In this document: in pieces, positions 49,435 to 57,136 of the stretch | Layout of the letters: each line of letters begins with the position of its first letter | How positions within the stretch are numbered: the stretch's first letter is position 1 | Origin: Rhizobium croatiense | GTDB lineage: Bacteria; Pseudomonadota; Alphaproteobacteria; Rhizobiales; Rhizobiaceae | Direction: 5' to 3' | DNA: 64,000 nucleotides | NCBI RefSeq assembly: GCF_019793465.1 | Contig: NZ_JAILYJ010000001.1 | Span: 434,001-498,000, forward strand | Notes under the pieces: generated by a model | What the model saw: only the letters and a program-made list of their open reading frames with translations | The model's database searches: none | What the model was told of the DNA's origin: nothing | Made by a program: the position numbers and the translations under genes

Positions 49435-50132
49435 TACCCTATCCTCCGATTTGCTGCGTGGATAACGCCGATCACCGCTAAAGGATGCAAGCCGTTGCTT
49501 TCCTGCGGAAATTCCCGGAGGCAGGGGAGGGGCCGCTGCAGCCATCGGCGCCTCAGCAGGCATGGACCTGCAACAACCGCCGGATTTATAAATCACTGAT
49601 TTTATTGCATGCGCTTGGCACTACGGAACCAAAAGCGGACTTTGGTTTCGTTACTGCGGCACACGGGCAACCAGGCTCCGGTTGTGGCGGTCAGAAATTT
49701 TCTGCTCCGGAGGCAAAAATTCCGCTCCTCCACGACCGAGAAGAGCAGATTTTGGCCTTGTATTCCGCGCCGCCGAGGACTCGAACATCTGCCGGACGCA
49801 GGCCTGCAGGTGATCTGCGCCCAAGCTCGCTCGAGCGCTTCCGATCCATCAATAACGCCGGCGGCGATGGACGACAACAGGCGCTGTCGTTATCCACGGT
49901 TAACATCATCCCTGATCAACGAACCTATTGCTTCCCTCATGATCGCGGGTCCCCCGATCTGAGATTAGCGGTCGTGGCCGGCCAGTTGACGGCAGTAGCC
50001 TTGGCGAAGAGGCAAGCGCTCTTGTCCGAAGACCACGCGGCTCGGTGACGAGCACGCTTGCTTCGGACGACGCGAAGCATGCCGTCGATTTGCCTCAGAA
50101 GCTGCTGGGCCACTACCGGAGATGCGGCCTCT

Positions 50133-50148
50133 GTTGTCCGCGGGCAAC
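50133..50148. other. parS-form palindrome, copy A (one mismatch)
   Basis: GTTGTCCGCGGGCAAC: the form GTT-N4-GC-N4-AAC of repABC centromere sites, with one arm mismatch. Confidence 0.45.
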
Positions 50149-50224
50149 CATCCGGGCACAAACCCTGATCACAAGGACAGTCTCACCGCAGACTCCTGTC
50201 GACGATAACTCGCCACTAGAAACG

Positions 50225-50600
50225 CTACTCCGCATTGGCCGCCGGGGGCCGCCTGCGCGCCCGGACGATTTCCCCGACGTCGTTGTCGTATCGGTCGTCG
50301 GGGAATTCGATCGTCCAGACGAGTCGACGCACCGCCTCCGGGGGAATGTTGCGATATCCGAGTTCCTCCAGCCGAAGCAGAAGCAGCAGGTGATCGGTCA
50401 CGACGATCTGACCTGGTGCAGAGTCGGCCGCATGGCCGCATAGGATTTGAAGCCGAACGAGGCGGCGATGGCCTCATCGAGATGCGACGACTTGATGTTC
50501 GAATATTGCTGCCAAAGAGGTTCTTCAAAGCGGCGACGTTCGAAGGCGAGAACCTGATGGATGGGTTCAGCATATGACGATCCAGTGCTCTTGACCGAAG
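50225..50600 (-). pseudogene. Frameshifted remnant of an unknown conserved gene
   Basis: On the minus strand one frame reads YAEPIHQVLAFERRRFEEPL, then SHLDEAIAASFGFKSYAAM and stops. Starting just past that stop, another frame reads VTDHLLLLLRLEELGYRNIP and ends PPAANAE with TAG at 50225-50227. The two pieces together look like one former protein, about 125 residues, broken by a frameshift near 50410. The LDEAIAASFGFKSYAAM segment resembles a short helix-turn motif seen in plasmid-borne hypothetical proteins. Family not recognised. Confidence 0.5.
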
Positions 50601-50801
50601 TCTGCCGATTACACCTCGACCGTGGTGAACATGGCCGTCGATAACGCTGTAAGCACCCTTCAACCCGGCAGCAAGTTTGGAATGGGCCTCCAGACTCGCA
50701 CTCTAGCCTTCAAAGTCATCTCCCTCAAGGGTGCGCTCATACCGCGCGATTCATAGCCTAGCGATCAGAAGCACTGCTAAGAAACTAGCCGCCGGGTCAG
50801 C

Positions 50802-50817
50802 GTTGTCCGCGGACACC
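50802..50817. other. parS-form palindrome, copy B (one mismatch)
   Basis: GTTGTCCGCGGACACC: same sequence as copy C with one changed base. Confidence 0.45.
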
Positions 50818-51088
50818 CGATCAGAGTCTACACGAACAGATCGACTTACTGGCATGGTCAAGCATCCAGCGACGACAGCTTGGAGATTGGAAACTTAGTG
50901 TTCAAGCGGATGGACAATGTTGGAATCTTGGTCGAAGAGCTGACCTCAGGCCTCCGTTGCTGCCGGGCAACGGCGCTGAAGCATGTCCTTCGAGGCTTCG
51001 CCCTGCGGGCTTCCCACCACGTTTCGCGGCAGAAAGACCCCACAGTCAAGAGGTTGAGCGACTGCAGTTCGCGAACCAGCCACAGCCG

Positions 51089-51104
51089 GTTGTCCGCGGA
51101 CAAC
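51089..51104. other. parS-form palindrome, copy C (perfect)
   Basis: GTTGTCCGCGGACAAC is a perfect 16-bp palindrome and an exact match to GTT-N4-GC-N4-AAC. Its arms TTGTC/GACAA are also those of the palindrome between repA and repB. Confidence 0.55.
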
Positions 51105-51365
51105 GCGCCCCTCCGCGCCAACTGAAAATCAAAGGCCTCCCCCCGCTTCGCCAGCCACTAGCGCAAAATGTGGAATCGAGAGGCCAACCCACCGATACCT
51201 CGGCTATCAAGGGAATTGCGCATCCCGGAGATTTCTTCGCCCGGCGGCTTCGACTCCTGACCGCCAGTGGCCAATTGTGGTCATCGAACCGCTTAATAAA
51301 TGCCCGCGCATGGTGGCAGGATCGGAATCCTGGCCGTATAGTCGCCTGCCAGTTTGGAGAGAACT

Positions 51366-51950
51366 ATGGGCGGCGTTGCCAAAAGCATCGATGAAGTTAT
51401 CAAGCGTGGCTTTGCGCAATTGCTCAAAGGCGAGGGGTTTAAGAAGTCGGGACGCAATTGGCACCGGCCTCAAGGCGAGAATTGGCTGATCGTAAACCTG
51501 CAAGCGAGCAGTTCGAATTTTGGAGAGAACGGCAAGTTTACGGTGAACCTCGGCGTCTTCGTGGCTGCGGTGGCCTCCATGGCAGGGCAGAACGCGATTG
51601 ACGAGAAACCTTCGGAGCCGAGCTCCACCCTTCGCACCAGATTGGGAGACCTCGTTTATGGCCGAGACCATTGGTGGGAGGTTACGGCGGCATCGGACCT
51701 GGATTTGGTAGCGGCTGATCTGGTTGAGAAGATGCAATCCACTGGCCTTCCATGGCTCGAACGTCACCTCGATCTCTCGCGCCTCGCAGCGGCTCTGAAA
51801 GACCGCCCCTCTTTGTTGTCCTTCAGCGCCGCCTTGCTTTCTGGCGACCGGAACGAGGCAACTCGACGACTGCGGGAAGCCGTTAAACTTCGGCCTGCAG
51901 GCAGAACGCATTTCCTCGCCTGGGCAAGCAATAACGGCATTTCGCTTTGA
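51366..51950 (+). CDS. DUF4304-type protein
   Basis: 194 residues. FAQLLKGEGFKKSGRNWHRP followed by NWLIVNLQASSSN is the DUF4304 opening (helix, then strands). The second half is helical (LVEKMQSTGLPWLERHLDLS). No catalytic residues are apparent; related proteins occur singly in bacterial accessory regions. GGAGAGAACT precedes the ATG at 51366. It is the only intact gene between 49.4 and 52.9 kb. Confidence 0.75.
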   Translation: MGGVAKSIDEVIKRGFAQLLKGEGFKKSGRNWHRPQGENWLIVNLQASSSNFGENGKFTVNLGVFVAAVASMAGQNAIDEKPSEPSSTLRTRLGDLVYGRDHWWEVTAASDLDLVAADLVEKMQSTGLPWLERHLDLSRLAAALKDRPSLLSFSAALLSGDRNEATRRLREAVKLRPAGRTHFLAWASNNGISL

Positions 51951-52567
51951 ACTCGGGAGATATAAGCGACACAGGTCGACCATCCACTTCGGACCGTCAG
52001 CGTCAGCGACTATCGCGAAAACGTGGAACCGGAAGCATTTTGAGGATTCCACATTTGCGTAGTGACTGGCCCTGCTCCAAGGCCGCAGTGTCTGCGCGGC
52101 CCGGTCCCACCACCTGGCTTGAATTTGCCGCATTGCGGCACTACCTCGGGAAATGCTGAAGCGCTGCACCCCTCCTGAGCTGCTTCGGCCGGACGGACGG
52201 CACTTCCTCCTCCCATGCCGTCGGCCACTTTCGAAGCCCGGCGCATCTCTCCCGCGCCGGGCTTCTGTCGACCCTGCCCTGTCGGCGCGCCCTGCGATCA
52301 GGCGGCCGATGGAAGCGGCGCTTGCGGCACCCTTCACAAATAATCTCCCCGAGCCAGATTCGTGAGCGCGGCGGCGCGACCGAAATCTCCGCTCGATCCG
52401 GATGCCGAAATGAGAGCAAAAGAACGAGAGCGGTTTTCGTCAGATCATCCGGAGGAGCGCAGCTTTTTCGGCGGCGCCGAAGTGAATGAAAGTTGCCGCC
52501 GCGATCGATACTCCGCGGCATCTAATCGCCGTCATGAGATCAACAACATGAACAAGCGAGACAACAC
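51951..52567. other. Intergenic region, no gene recognised
   Basis: 617 bp. The only structure seen is the strong hairpin at 52233-52265. No convincing coding sequence. Confidence 0.5.
52233..52265. terminator. Orphan strong hairpin
   Basis: Perfect 12-bp stem GAAGCCCGGCGC / GCGCCGGGCTTC with a 9-base loop. It looks like a terminator whose gene has been lost; no gene ends just before it on either strand. Confidence 0.6.
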
Positions 52568-52822
52568 ATGGACAGGCTTGCGCAATGCCACTGCGGATCA
52601 CTCCGCGCGAAGACCGCGGGCGATCCACTGATGGTGAGCCTGTGCCACTGCCGCGATTGCCGGCGCAGAACTGGCGCAGTGGCGGGCAGCGGCGCGATCT
52701 TTGAGAAAACCGAGGTGACGATTGAAGGAGTGCGGAAAGTTTTCGTGCGCGACGCGGCGGAAGCTCAATCCTGCTCGAAAATGCTATCGGGAACCCGCCC
52801 CGATTGCGTGGCGCCGCCATGA
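52568..52822 (+). pseudogene. Truncated GFA (glutathione-dependent formaldehyde-activating) family gene
   Basis: The first 65 residues match the Mss4-like zinc fold of GFA proteins: QCHCGSL gives the first Cys pair and SLCHCRDCRRRTGAVAGSG the second Cys cluster. After VFVRDAAE the similarity ends abruptly and the frame closes within 20 residues. The C-terminal zinc cysteines (usually FCxxCG) are missing, and other frames do not continue it. It is a 3'-deleted relic. Confidence 0.65.
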
Positions 52823-52918
52823 AATGGCACATCTTCCAGACAGCCCGCGCGCCCTTGCCGCGATGTAGCGGAACCAAACGTCATGATTGCTTCCGCAACG
52901 TCTGACATGACAATGAAA

Positions 52919-53530
52919 TCAGCGTCTTATACTTTCATCCAAGCCAACGACAGAACCGAAATCTCCAGCGATGGCGCGTGCGACATGATGCAGGATCGCT
53001 GCCGCGCTCGCCTGCGCCGGTTTGGAAGTGACATCCAGATCCAGGGTGAACCTATGTTTGGGATCGAGAACCCGCGCTTGTCTGCTTTTGTCAAAGGAGG
53101 CTTGCACATCTGTTGACTTCAACCGCTCGCGGCGCGTGGGCGTTGAAACACGGCGCGCCAATTCTTCCTCATCGCAAAGCAATCTGACCGGCACCAGCAA
53201 CGCCTCGCATTGTCGGGCGGCATCGCAGATCTGGTGAAACGTGCGAGCACTGCGCTCGTCACCTGCTATACCGGCATGCGTGAAAATGAAGTTCGCCGGA
53301 GAGGGCCGATAAGCGACAATTGCATCCAACACCGCCTGGCGCACGCGCGCCGTATATTCCCATACCCCCGGGGGAAGAGGCGTTGTTCCGTCGTCGTCCA
53401 GGAGACGCAGTATCGGATTGTTGAACCAGTGATTGTCGATGATTTTTGCAGGAAAGAGTGAACTCAATTCAGTCGCGATCGTCAGTTTCCCGACGCCGGG
53501 GAAGCCCATCAGCAAAACGAAAACGCTCAT
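52919..53530 (-). CDS. P-loop kinase/AAA-type ATPase, shikimate-kinase-like
   Basis: 203 residues. The P-loop is LLMGFPGVGKLTIATEL, with Leu in the place after the Lys and Thr next, as in a minor group of P-loop kinases. DNHWFNNPI and a lid with Arg residues (ARRVSTPTRRERLKSTD) suggest phosphotransfer to a small molecule, in the manner of chloramphenicol phosphotransferase-like kinases. The start at 53530 is tentative because the ribosome site is weak. It borders the decayed region. Substrate unknown. Confidence 0.72.
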   Translation of the reverse strand: MSVFVLLMGFPGVGKLTIATELSSLFPAKIIDNHWFNNPILRLLDDDGTTPLPPGVWEYTARVRQAVLDAIVAYRPSPANFIFTHAGIAGDERSARTFHQICDAARQCEALLVPVRLLCDEEELARRVSTPTRRERLKSTDVQASFDKSRQARVLDPKHRFTLDLDVTSKPAQASAAAILHHVARAIAGDFGSVVGLDESIRR

Positions 53531-53638
53531 GACAGTGTCAGCTTTCCAATTGTCCGCTGAGGACCTGCAGCATAGGTGATCTTTCATATGTCGCAACGCC
53601 CCGATCGGCGGCCACATACATATGTTCGCCGAGGCCGC

Positions 53639-54577
53639 TCACACCACCAGCGACCCCTGCCTTTCAGCGACGGTCACCACCGCCCGCGTCCCGGCGTTGA
53701 ACTCAAGGAAGTCCGCCTCGATGCCGTCGCTGAAGATCACGCCGTGTTCCGGCATTTCGGAGACGATGGTCAGCGGCCGGGTATCGGAGACGAGGCCGGC
53801 GACGATGGTGGCGCCGGTGGTGCGGCTCGGGAAGGGTTCGCGGACGAAATAGCGCAGGTAATCAGCATCCCAGGCGAAGGACATGTCGATCGTCCGCTCA
53901 GGGGGTTCGAGGCCGAGCGCGCTCGCGGCCCCGAGGCAGCCGGAATAAAGGCTCTTCAACCAGCCGGTCGAGCCCATGCCTGTCGAGACGATGATGCCGC
54001 TGGAGGACTGGCGCTCCTCGCGCTCATCGGCCTGCAGGAGATAGCGGGCCGAGACATGGCTTTGCGGGCCGATGAAGAGATCATTGACGGCATGGATGAC
54101 AGCGCCGGTATTCAGCGTCGCCTTGGCCATGCTGACGCGCTTGATCGGCCGCTTGTTCCTCAGCGCCTCGCCGATCACCTTCGGAAGGCTCTTCGGGTTG
54201 AAAGGGAGGAGCAGGCCGTCCCAGCGCATCGGATCCGGGTTAACGCCGAGCACCGGCTGCCCGTCAAGATATTTCAGTGTATTGGCGACCAGCCCGTCCT
54301 GGCCGAGCACGACGACGACATCGTCGGGGCCGAAGACGAAGTTCGGGAGGTAGCGGCGGTCGAGACGTTGCACGCGGGCGACCGCGCGCAGGCTGGCCTC
54401 CACCTCGGCGATCGCCGTTTCGTAGCGCTTCTTCTCGGCTAGGTAATCGCTGAAATCGGCGCCGAGATGCTCGACGTAGAATTGCGCCTGCTGCACCGTG
54501 TTGAACCGGGCGATGAGCTCGTCGAGGCGAGTCGGGCGGACGACGAGGATGATCTTGCGTTCGTCAGTGGCCGGCAC
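53639..54577 (-). CDS. NAD kinase-like protein (ATP-NAD/AcoX superfamily)
   Basis: 312 residues. The fold order is that of NAD kinases: IILVVRPTRLDEL at the start, VVVVLGQDGLVANTLKYL (88-105) at the place of the GGDG motif, NDLFIG (165-170) for NE/D, and SSGIIVSTGMGSTGW (192-206) for the phosphate-binding turn. GGDG is altered to Gly92-Gln93-Asp94-Gly95, so substrate or donor use may differ. The GTG start at 54577 follows AGGAGGGCAAGGACC and overlaps the SPFH gene by 14 bp, so the two are translationally coupled and presumably regulated by the divergent Nudix regulator. Confidence 0.82.
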   Translation of the reverse strand: MPATDERKIILVVRPTRLDELIARFNTVQQAQFYVEHLGADFSDYLAEKKRYETAIAEVEASLRAVARVQRLDRRYLPNFVFGPDDVVVVLGQDGLVANTLKYLDGQPVLGVNPDPMRWDGLLLPFNPKSLPKVIGEALRNKRPIKRVSMAKATLNTGAVIHAVNDLFIGPQSHVSARYLLQADEREERQSSSGIIVSTGMGSTGWLKSLYSGCLGAASALGLEPPERTIDMSFAWDADYLRYFVREPFPSRTTGATIVAGLVSDTRPLTIVSEMPEHGVIFSDGIEADFLEFNAGTRAVVTVAERQGSLVV

Positions 54578-55598
54578 GGTCCTTGCCCTCCTGCGGCTGC
54601 AATATCTCGCGCAGAAGATCGGGCGAGACGTTGAGCTGGCCGATCTTCGTCGCATTGTCGGCAAGGTCGCGGAAGGCGAGCGCCATCAGCTGGCCGGGCT
54701 TCATGCCGACCGAGGCGAGCGCCTGCAGCACTTTCGGATCGGCCAGCTCGAAGGATTTCATCATCGCCGTCAGCGCATAGGCCTGGGCATCAGCCTCGGC
54801 CTTGGCGTTGGTCGCGGCAAGCGTCACCAGATCGCGATTCTGCTCTTCCAGCGCGATCTTGCCGGCCATTTCCTCCCGCCGGATCTGCAGCCGCCGTTCC
54901 TGCACAGCGCGCTCGGCCTCCATCTGCGCCTCGCGCACCTGCCGCCTCTTGTTCTCCAGCGTGATCTCGGTGGCGATCTCGTTTTCCTTGATCGTCCGCT
55001 CCTGTTCGATGGCGGCATTGCGGCGGGTGTAAATGGCTTCGTCGGCCTGGCGGAGCAGGGCCTCGCGGGCATGGGCTTCCAGCGCCTTGGCCGTCTCGGC
55101 CTTCGGCGTGACGGCGAGCAGCGACAGGCCGAGAATTTCAAGGCCGAGCGCTTCGATCGTCGGATGTACTTTGAGGGCTTCCGCCACGCCGGCGACGAGC
55201 GTCTCGCCCGAACTAAGAACCTCCTTCAGCGACAGCATCTGCACCTCGGCGCGCATCGCCACCTGCACGCGGTCGATCACCCGGGTCGAAAGCTTCTGCG
55301 GATCCTCCGAGACATAGCGGCCCTTGTGGTCGAGTGTGAAGTTCAGGAGTGCCGCCGTGCGGCGCGGCTCGGCGATACGGTAGGTGATCTGCCCCTGCAC
55401 GGTCACTTCCTGGAAGTCGGACGTCACCAGCGGAAAGATGAAGGGGTCGTTGACGCTGGCCGTCGGCACCAGCACGAGCGAGCTCGACGGCGCGAAATGC
55501 CAGAAGGCCAGGCCGGCGCCTTCGCGGACGGCTTTGCCGTTTTGATATTGGATGACGTATTGCGTAGGTTCCGTCTTGATGAAGCGCAGTCCGAACAT
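54564..55598 (-). CDS. SPFH/Band-7 domain protein
   Basis: 344 residues. The SPFH domain occupies about 10-175 (FIFPLVTSDFQEVTVQGQIT, LSTRVIDRVQVAMRAEVQML), followed by a Glu/Arg/Ala-rich coiled coil (about 180-285, EQERTIKENEIATEITLENK and VREAQMEAERAVQERRLQIR) and a short C-terminal cap. No membrane segment is visible, unlike HflK or QmcA, so it may assemble peripherally. GGGGAAACGGTC precedes the ATG at 55598. It is coupled to the NAD-kinase-like gene. Confidence 0.88.
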   Translation of the reverse strand: MFGLRFIKTEPTQYVIQYQNGKAVREGAGLAFWHFAPSSSLVLVPTASVNDPFIFPLVTSDFQEVTVQGQITYRIAEPRRTAALLNFTLDHKGRYVSEDPQKLSTRVIDRVQVAMRAEVQMLSLKEVLSSGETLVAGVAEALKVHPTIEALGLEILGLSLLAVTPKAETAKALEAHAREALLRQADEAIYTRRNAAIEQERTIKENEIATEITLENKRRQVREAQMEAERAVQERRLQIRREEMAGKIALEEQNRDLVTLAATNAKAEADAQAYALTAMMKSFELADPKVLQALASVGMKPGQLMALAFRDLADNATKIGQLNVSPDLLREILQPQEGKDRAGH

Positions 55599-55657
55599 GA
55601 CCGTTTCCCCGTTGCTGGCGCGAGCCCCTGCTCGTGTCGACATGGAGAAAACATGAC

Positions 55658-55700
55658 TTAGTGATAAATGTCAACTAACTTAGTTGAATATTTACACTAA
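55658..55700. promoter_or_regulatory. Two tandem 21-bp palindromic operators (NrtR-type)
   Basis: Site 1 (55658-55678) and site 2 (55680-55700) both have the form TTAGT-N11-ACTAA and are separated by one C. They lie in the 127-bp space between the divergent SPFH and Nudix-regulator start codons. NrtR proteins bind palindromes of about this size, so the adjacent Nudix regulator is the obvious ligand. Confidence 0.75.
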
Positions 55701-55725
55701 GGTTCGCGCATGCTATGTTCGCATC

Positions 55726-56421
55726 ATGACATCGCATGACAATCACGCCTTCAAACCGATCGCGACCGTCGATCTCGCGATCTTCTCGCTGTCGCCGGCG
55801 GGCCTTTCCGTGCTTCTCGTGCGGCGGGCGAACGCACCCTTTTCCGGCGACTGGGCCTTGCCCGGCGGCTGGATCCATATTGACGAGGATGCGGATCTGG
55901 AAGCTGCCGCCCGGCGCGTGCTGAAGGAAAAGACCGGGGTCGAAACGCCCTATCTCGAACAGCTGCAAACCACGGGCAGCCGCAGCCGCGACCCGAGGGG
56001 CTGGAGCATCAGCATCGTCTATATCGCCCTGCTTTCCGCCGATGACGTCGCCGAACGGCAGGGTGGAATGGCCGCGGAGGCCGAATGGCGGATGATCGAG
56101 GGCGAGGGCGTCGGTTGTCCCATCGCCTTCGACCATGCAGCCCTCCTGAAGGAGGCGGTCGGCCGCATCCGCAGCAAAGTCGAATATTCGAGCCTGCCCG
56201 GCCATCTGCTGCCCGTCCATTTCACCTTGAGCGAACTGCAATCGGTCTATGAGACCCTTCTTGGCCGCAAGCTCGACAAATCGGCCTTTCGAAAGCGCAT
56301 GGCCGAAGCCGATTTCCTGGAGCCGGTCGAGGGCGAAATGCGCCGGGCGAGCAATCGGCCCGCCCAGGTCTTCCGATTGAAGGACACCCGGTCGCTGGCG
56401 CTCTTCGACCGGACGATCTGA
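55726..56421 (+). CDS. nrtR: NrtR-type transcriptional regulator (Nudix domain plus winged helix)
   Basis: 231 residues. The N-terminal Nudix fold has a degenerate box at 47-72: GGWIHIDEDADLEAAARRVL is followed by KEKTGV, where the canonical catalytic RExxEExG reads RVLKEKTG. Two of the glutamates are therefore lost, so it probably binds rather than hydrolyses ADP-ribose-like ligands. The C-terminal winged helix (FTLSELQSVYETLLGRKLDK, FRKRMAEADFLEPV) is as in NrtR. These repressors sense NAD metabolites. It is divergent from the SPFH/NAD-kinase-like pair, over two tandem operators. Start 55726 is the only ATG fitting; ribosome site weak. Confidence 0.88.
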   Translation: MTSHDNHAFKPIATVDLAIFSLSPAGLSVLLVRRANAPFSGDWALPGGWIHIDEDADLEAAARRVLKEKTGVETPYLEQLQTTGSRSRDPRGWSISIVYIALLSADDVAERQGGMAAEAEWRMIEGEGVGCPIAFDHAALLKEAVGRIRSKVEYSSLPGHLLPVHFTLSELQSVYETLLGRKLDKSAFRKRMAEADFLEPVEGEMRRASNRPAQVFRLKDTRSLALFDRTI

Positions 56422-56571
56422 CACGCCCGATCAGGCTCAATCGCTGCTGCGTTTGCCGATCGAAGGCTCCAGACCTGCCACATATTTGTCAGCAGCCGTT
56501 GCGGAACAATGGCCTGCCAGTGAGGTTGTGGATAGGCCAATAAGGCAAAATTCCCCAAGGAGGATACCCCA

Positions 56572-56892
56572 ATGCATATGAAACTCGTAGCGGCTTCGCT
56601 TCTTGCCGTCGGCATGGCCACATCGGCCTTCGCCCAATCCAATCCGGCGCCGGCCGGCGCCACGATCGATAAGAACCAGGCCGATCAGGGTGGCGGCGCG
56701 ACCGGCGACACGAAGGCCAAAAAGCCGATGGCAACCGATACCACCACGACCGGCTCCACGACCGGCGGCACGATGAAAATGGACAAGACCAAGTGCCCCA
56801 ACCCGGTCAACAACTCGGACAATCTCCAGACGCAGGGCGGCACCAGCAATGCCACGCCGATGGATGAAGCCTGCTCCGCACACAACAATTGA
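56572..56892 (+). CDS. Small exported Gly/Thr-rich protein
   Basis: 106 residues with a signal peptide (MHMKLVAASLLAVGMATSA, cleavage near FAQ). The mature part is low complexity: Asp/Lys, then Thr/Gly repeats (TDTTTTGSTTGGTMKM), two cysteines (TKCPNPVNN and EACSAHNN). AAGGAGGATACCCC precedes the ATG. No family recognised; resembles small periplasmic proteins of rhizobia. It is monocistronic with its own terminator. Confidence 0.75.
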   Translation: MHMKLVAASLLAVGMATSAFAQSNPAPAGATIDKNQADQGGGATGDTKAKKPMATDTTTTGSTTGGTMKMDKTKCPNPVNNSDNLQTQGGTSNATPMDEACSAHNN

Positions 56893-56911
56893 GCGCTGCC
56901 TGCGAGAAAAA

Positions 56912-56932
56912 CCCCGCTTCGGCGGGGTTTTT
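56912..56932 (+). terminator. Factor-independent terminator
   Basis: Stem CCCCGC / GCGGGG with TTCG loop and TTTTT, preceded by AAAAA; 19 bp after the small exported protein gene. Confidence 0.93.
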
Positions 56933-57106
56933 ACGCGTCTGCGCACTGCGCATCCTGATCCGCCCTTTGCGAAACTCTCATTTTCGAACATCGTAAGAAT
57001 TCTGGTTGAGTTGGACCATAGGGGCTCAGGCAAATCCCCGGGAGGCGGCATTTGCGTATCAGCAACGCCAGCACAACTTGACTTCCAGCAAAACGACCGA
57101 TATCAA

Positions 57107-57128
57107 TTTGGGTAATCGATAACCCAAA
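57107..57128. promoter_or_regulatory. LacI-type operator before the regulator gene
   Basis: Arms TTTGGGT and ACCCAAA around an AATCGATA centre with the central CG step typical of LacI-family sites; only one base pair breaks symmetry. It ends 8 bp before the GTG of the LacI-type gene, implying autoregulation of the whole fructoside operon. Confidence 0.7.
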
Positions 57129-57136
57129 GGGCTCCC

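Larger units (their letters stand above)
49435..51365. other. Gene-poor decayed region
   Basis: 1.9 kb with no intact gene recognised on either strand. It contains a frameshifted coding remnant (50225-50600), three copies of a 16-bp parS-form palindrome (50133, 50802, 51089) and a fragment of the GTCCTTCGAGGC repeat (about 50983-51010). The rest shows no coding character. Confidence 0.6.

Noticed and set aside
49770..49815. tRNA-like stretch around GAGGACTCGAAC
   Set aside because: Resembles a T-arm on the minus strand but the stem does not pair and no acceptor or anticodon arm can be drawn.
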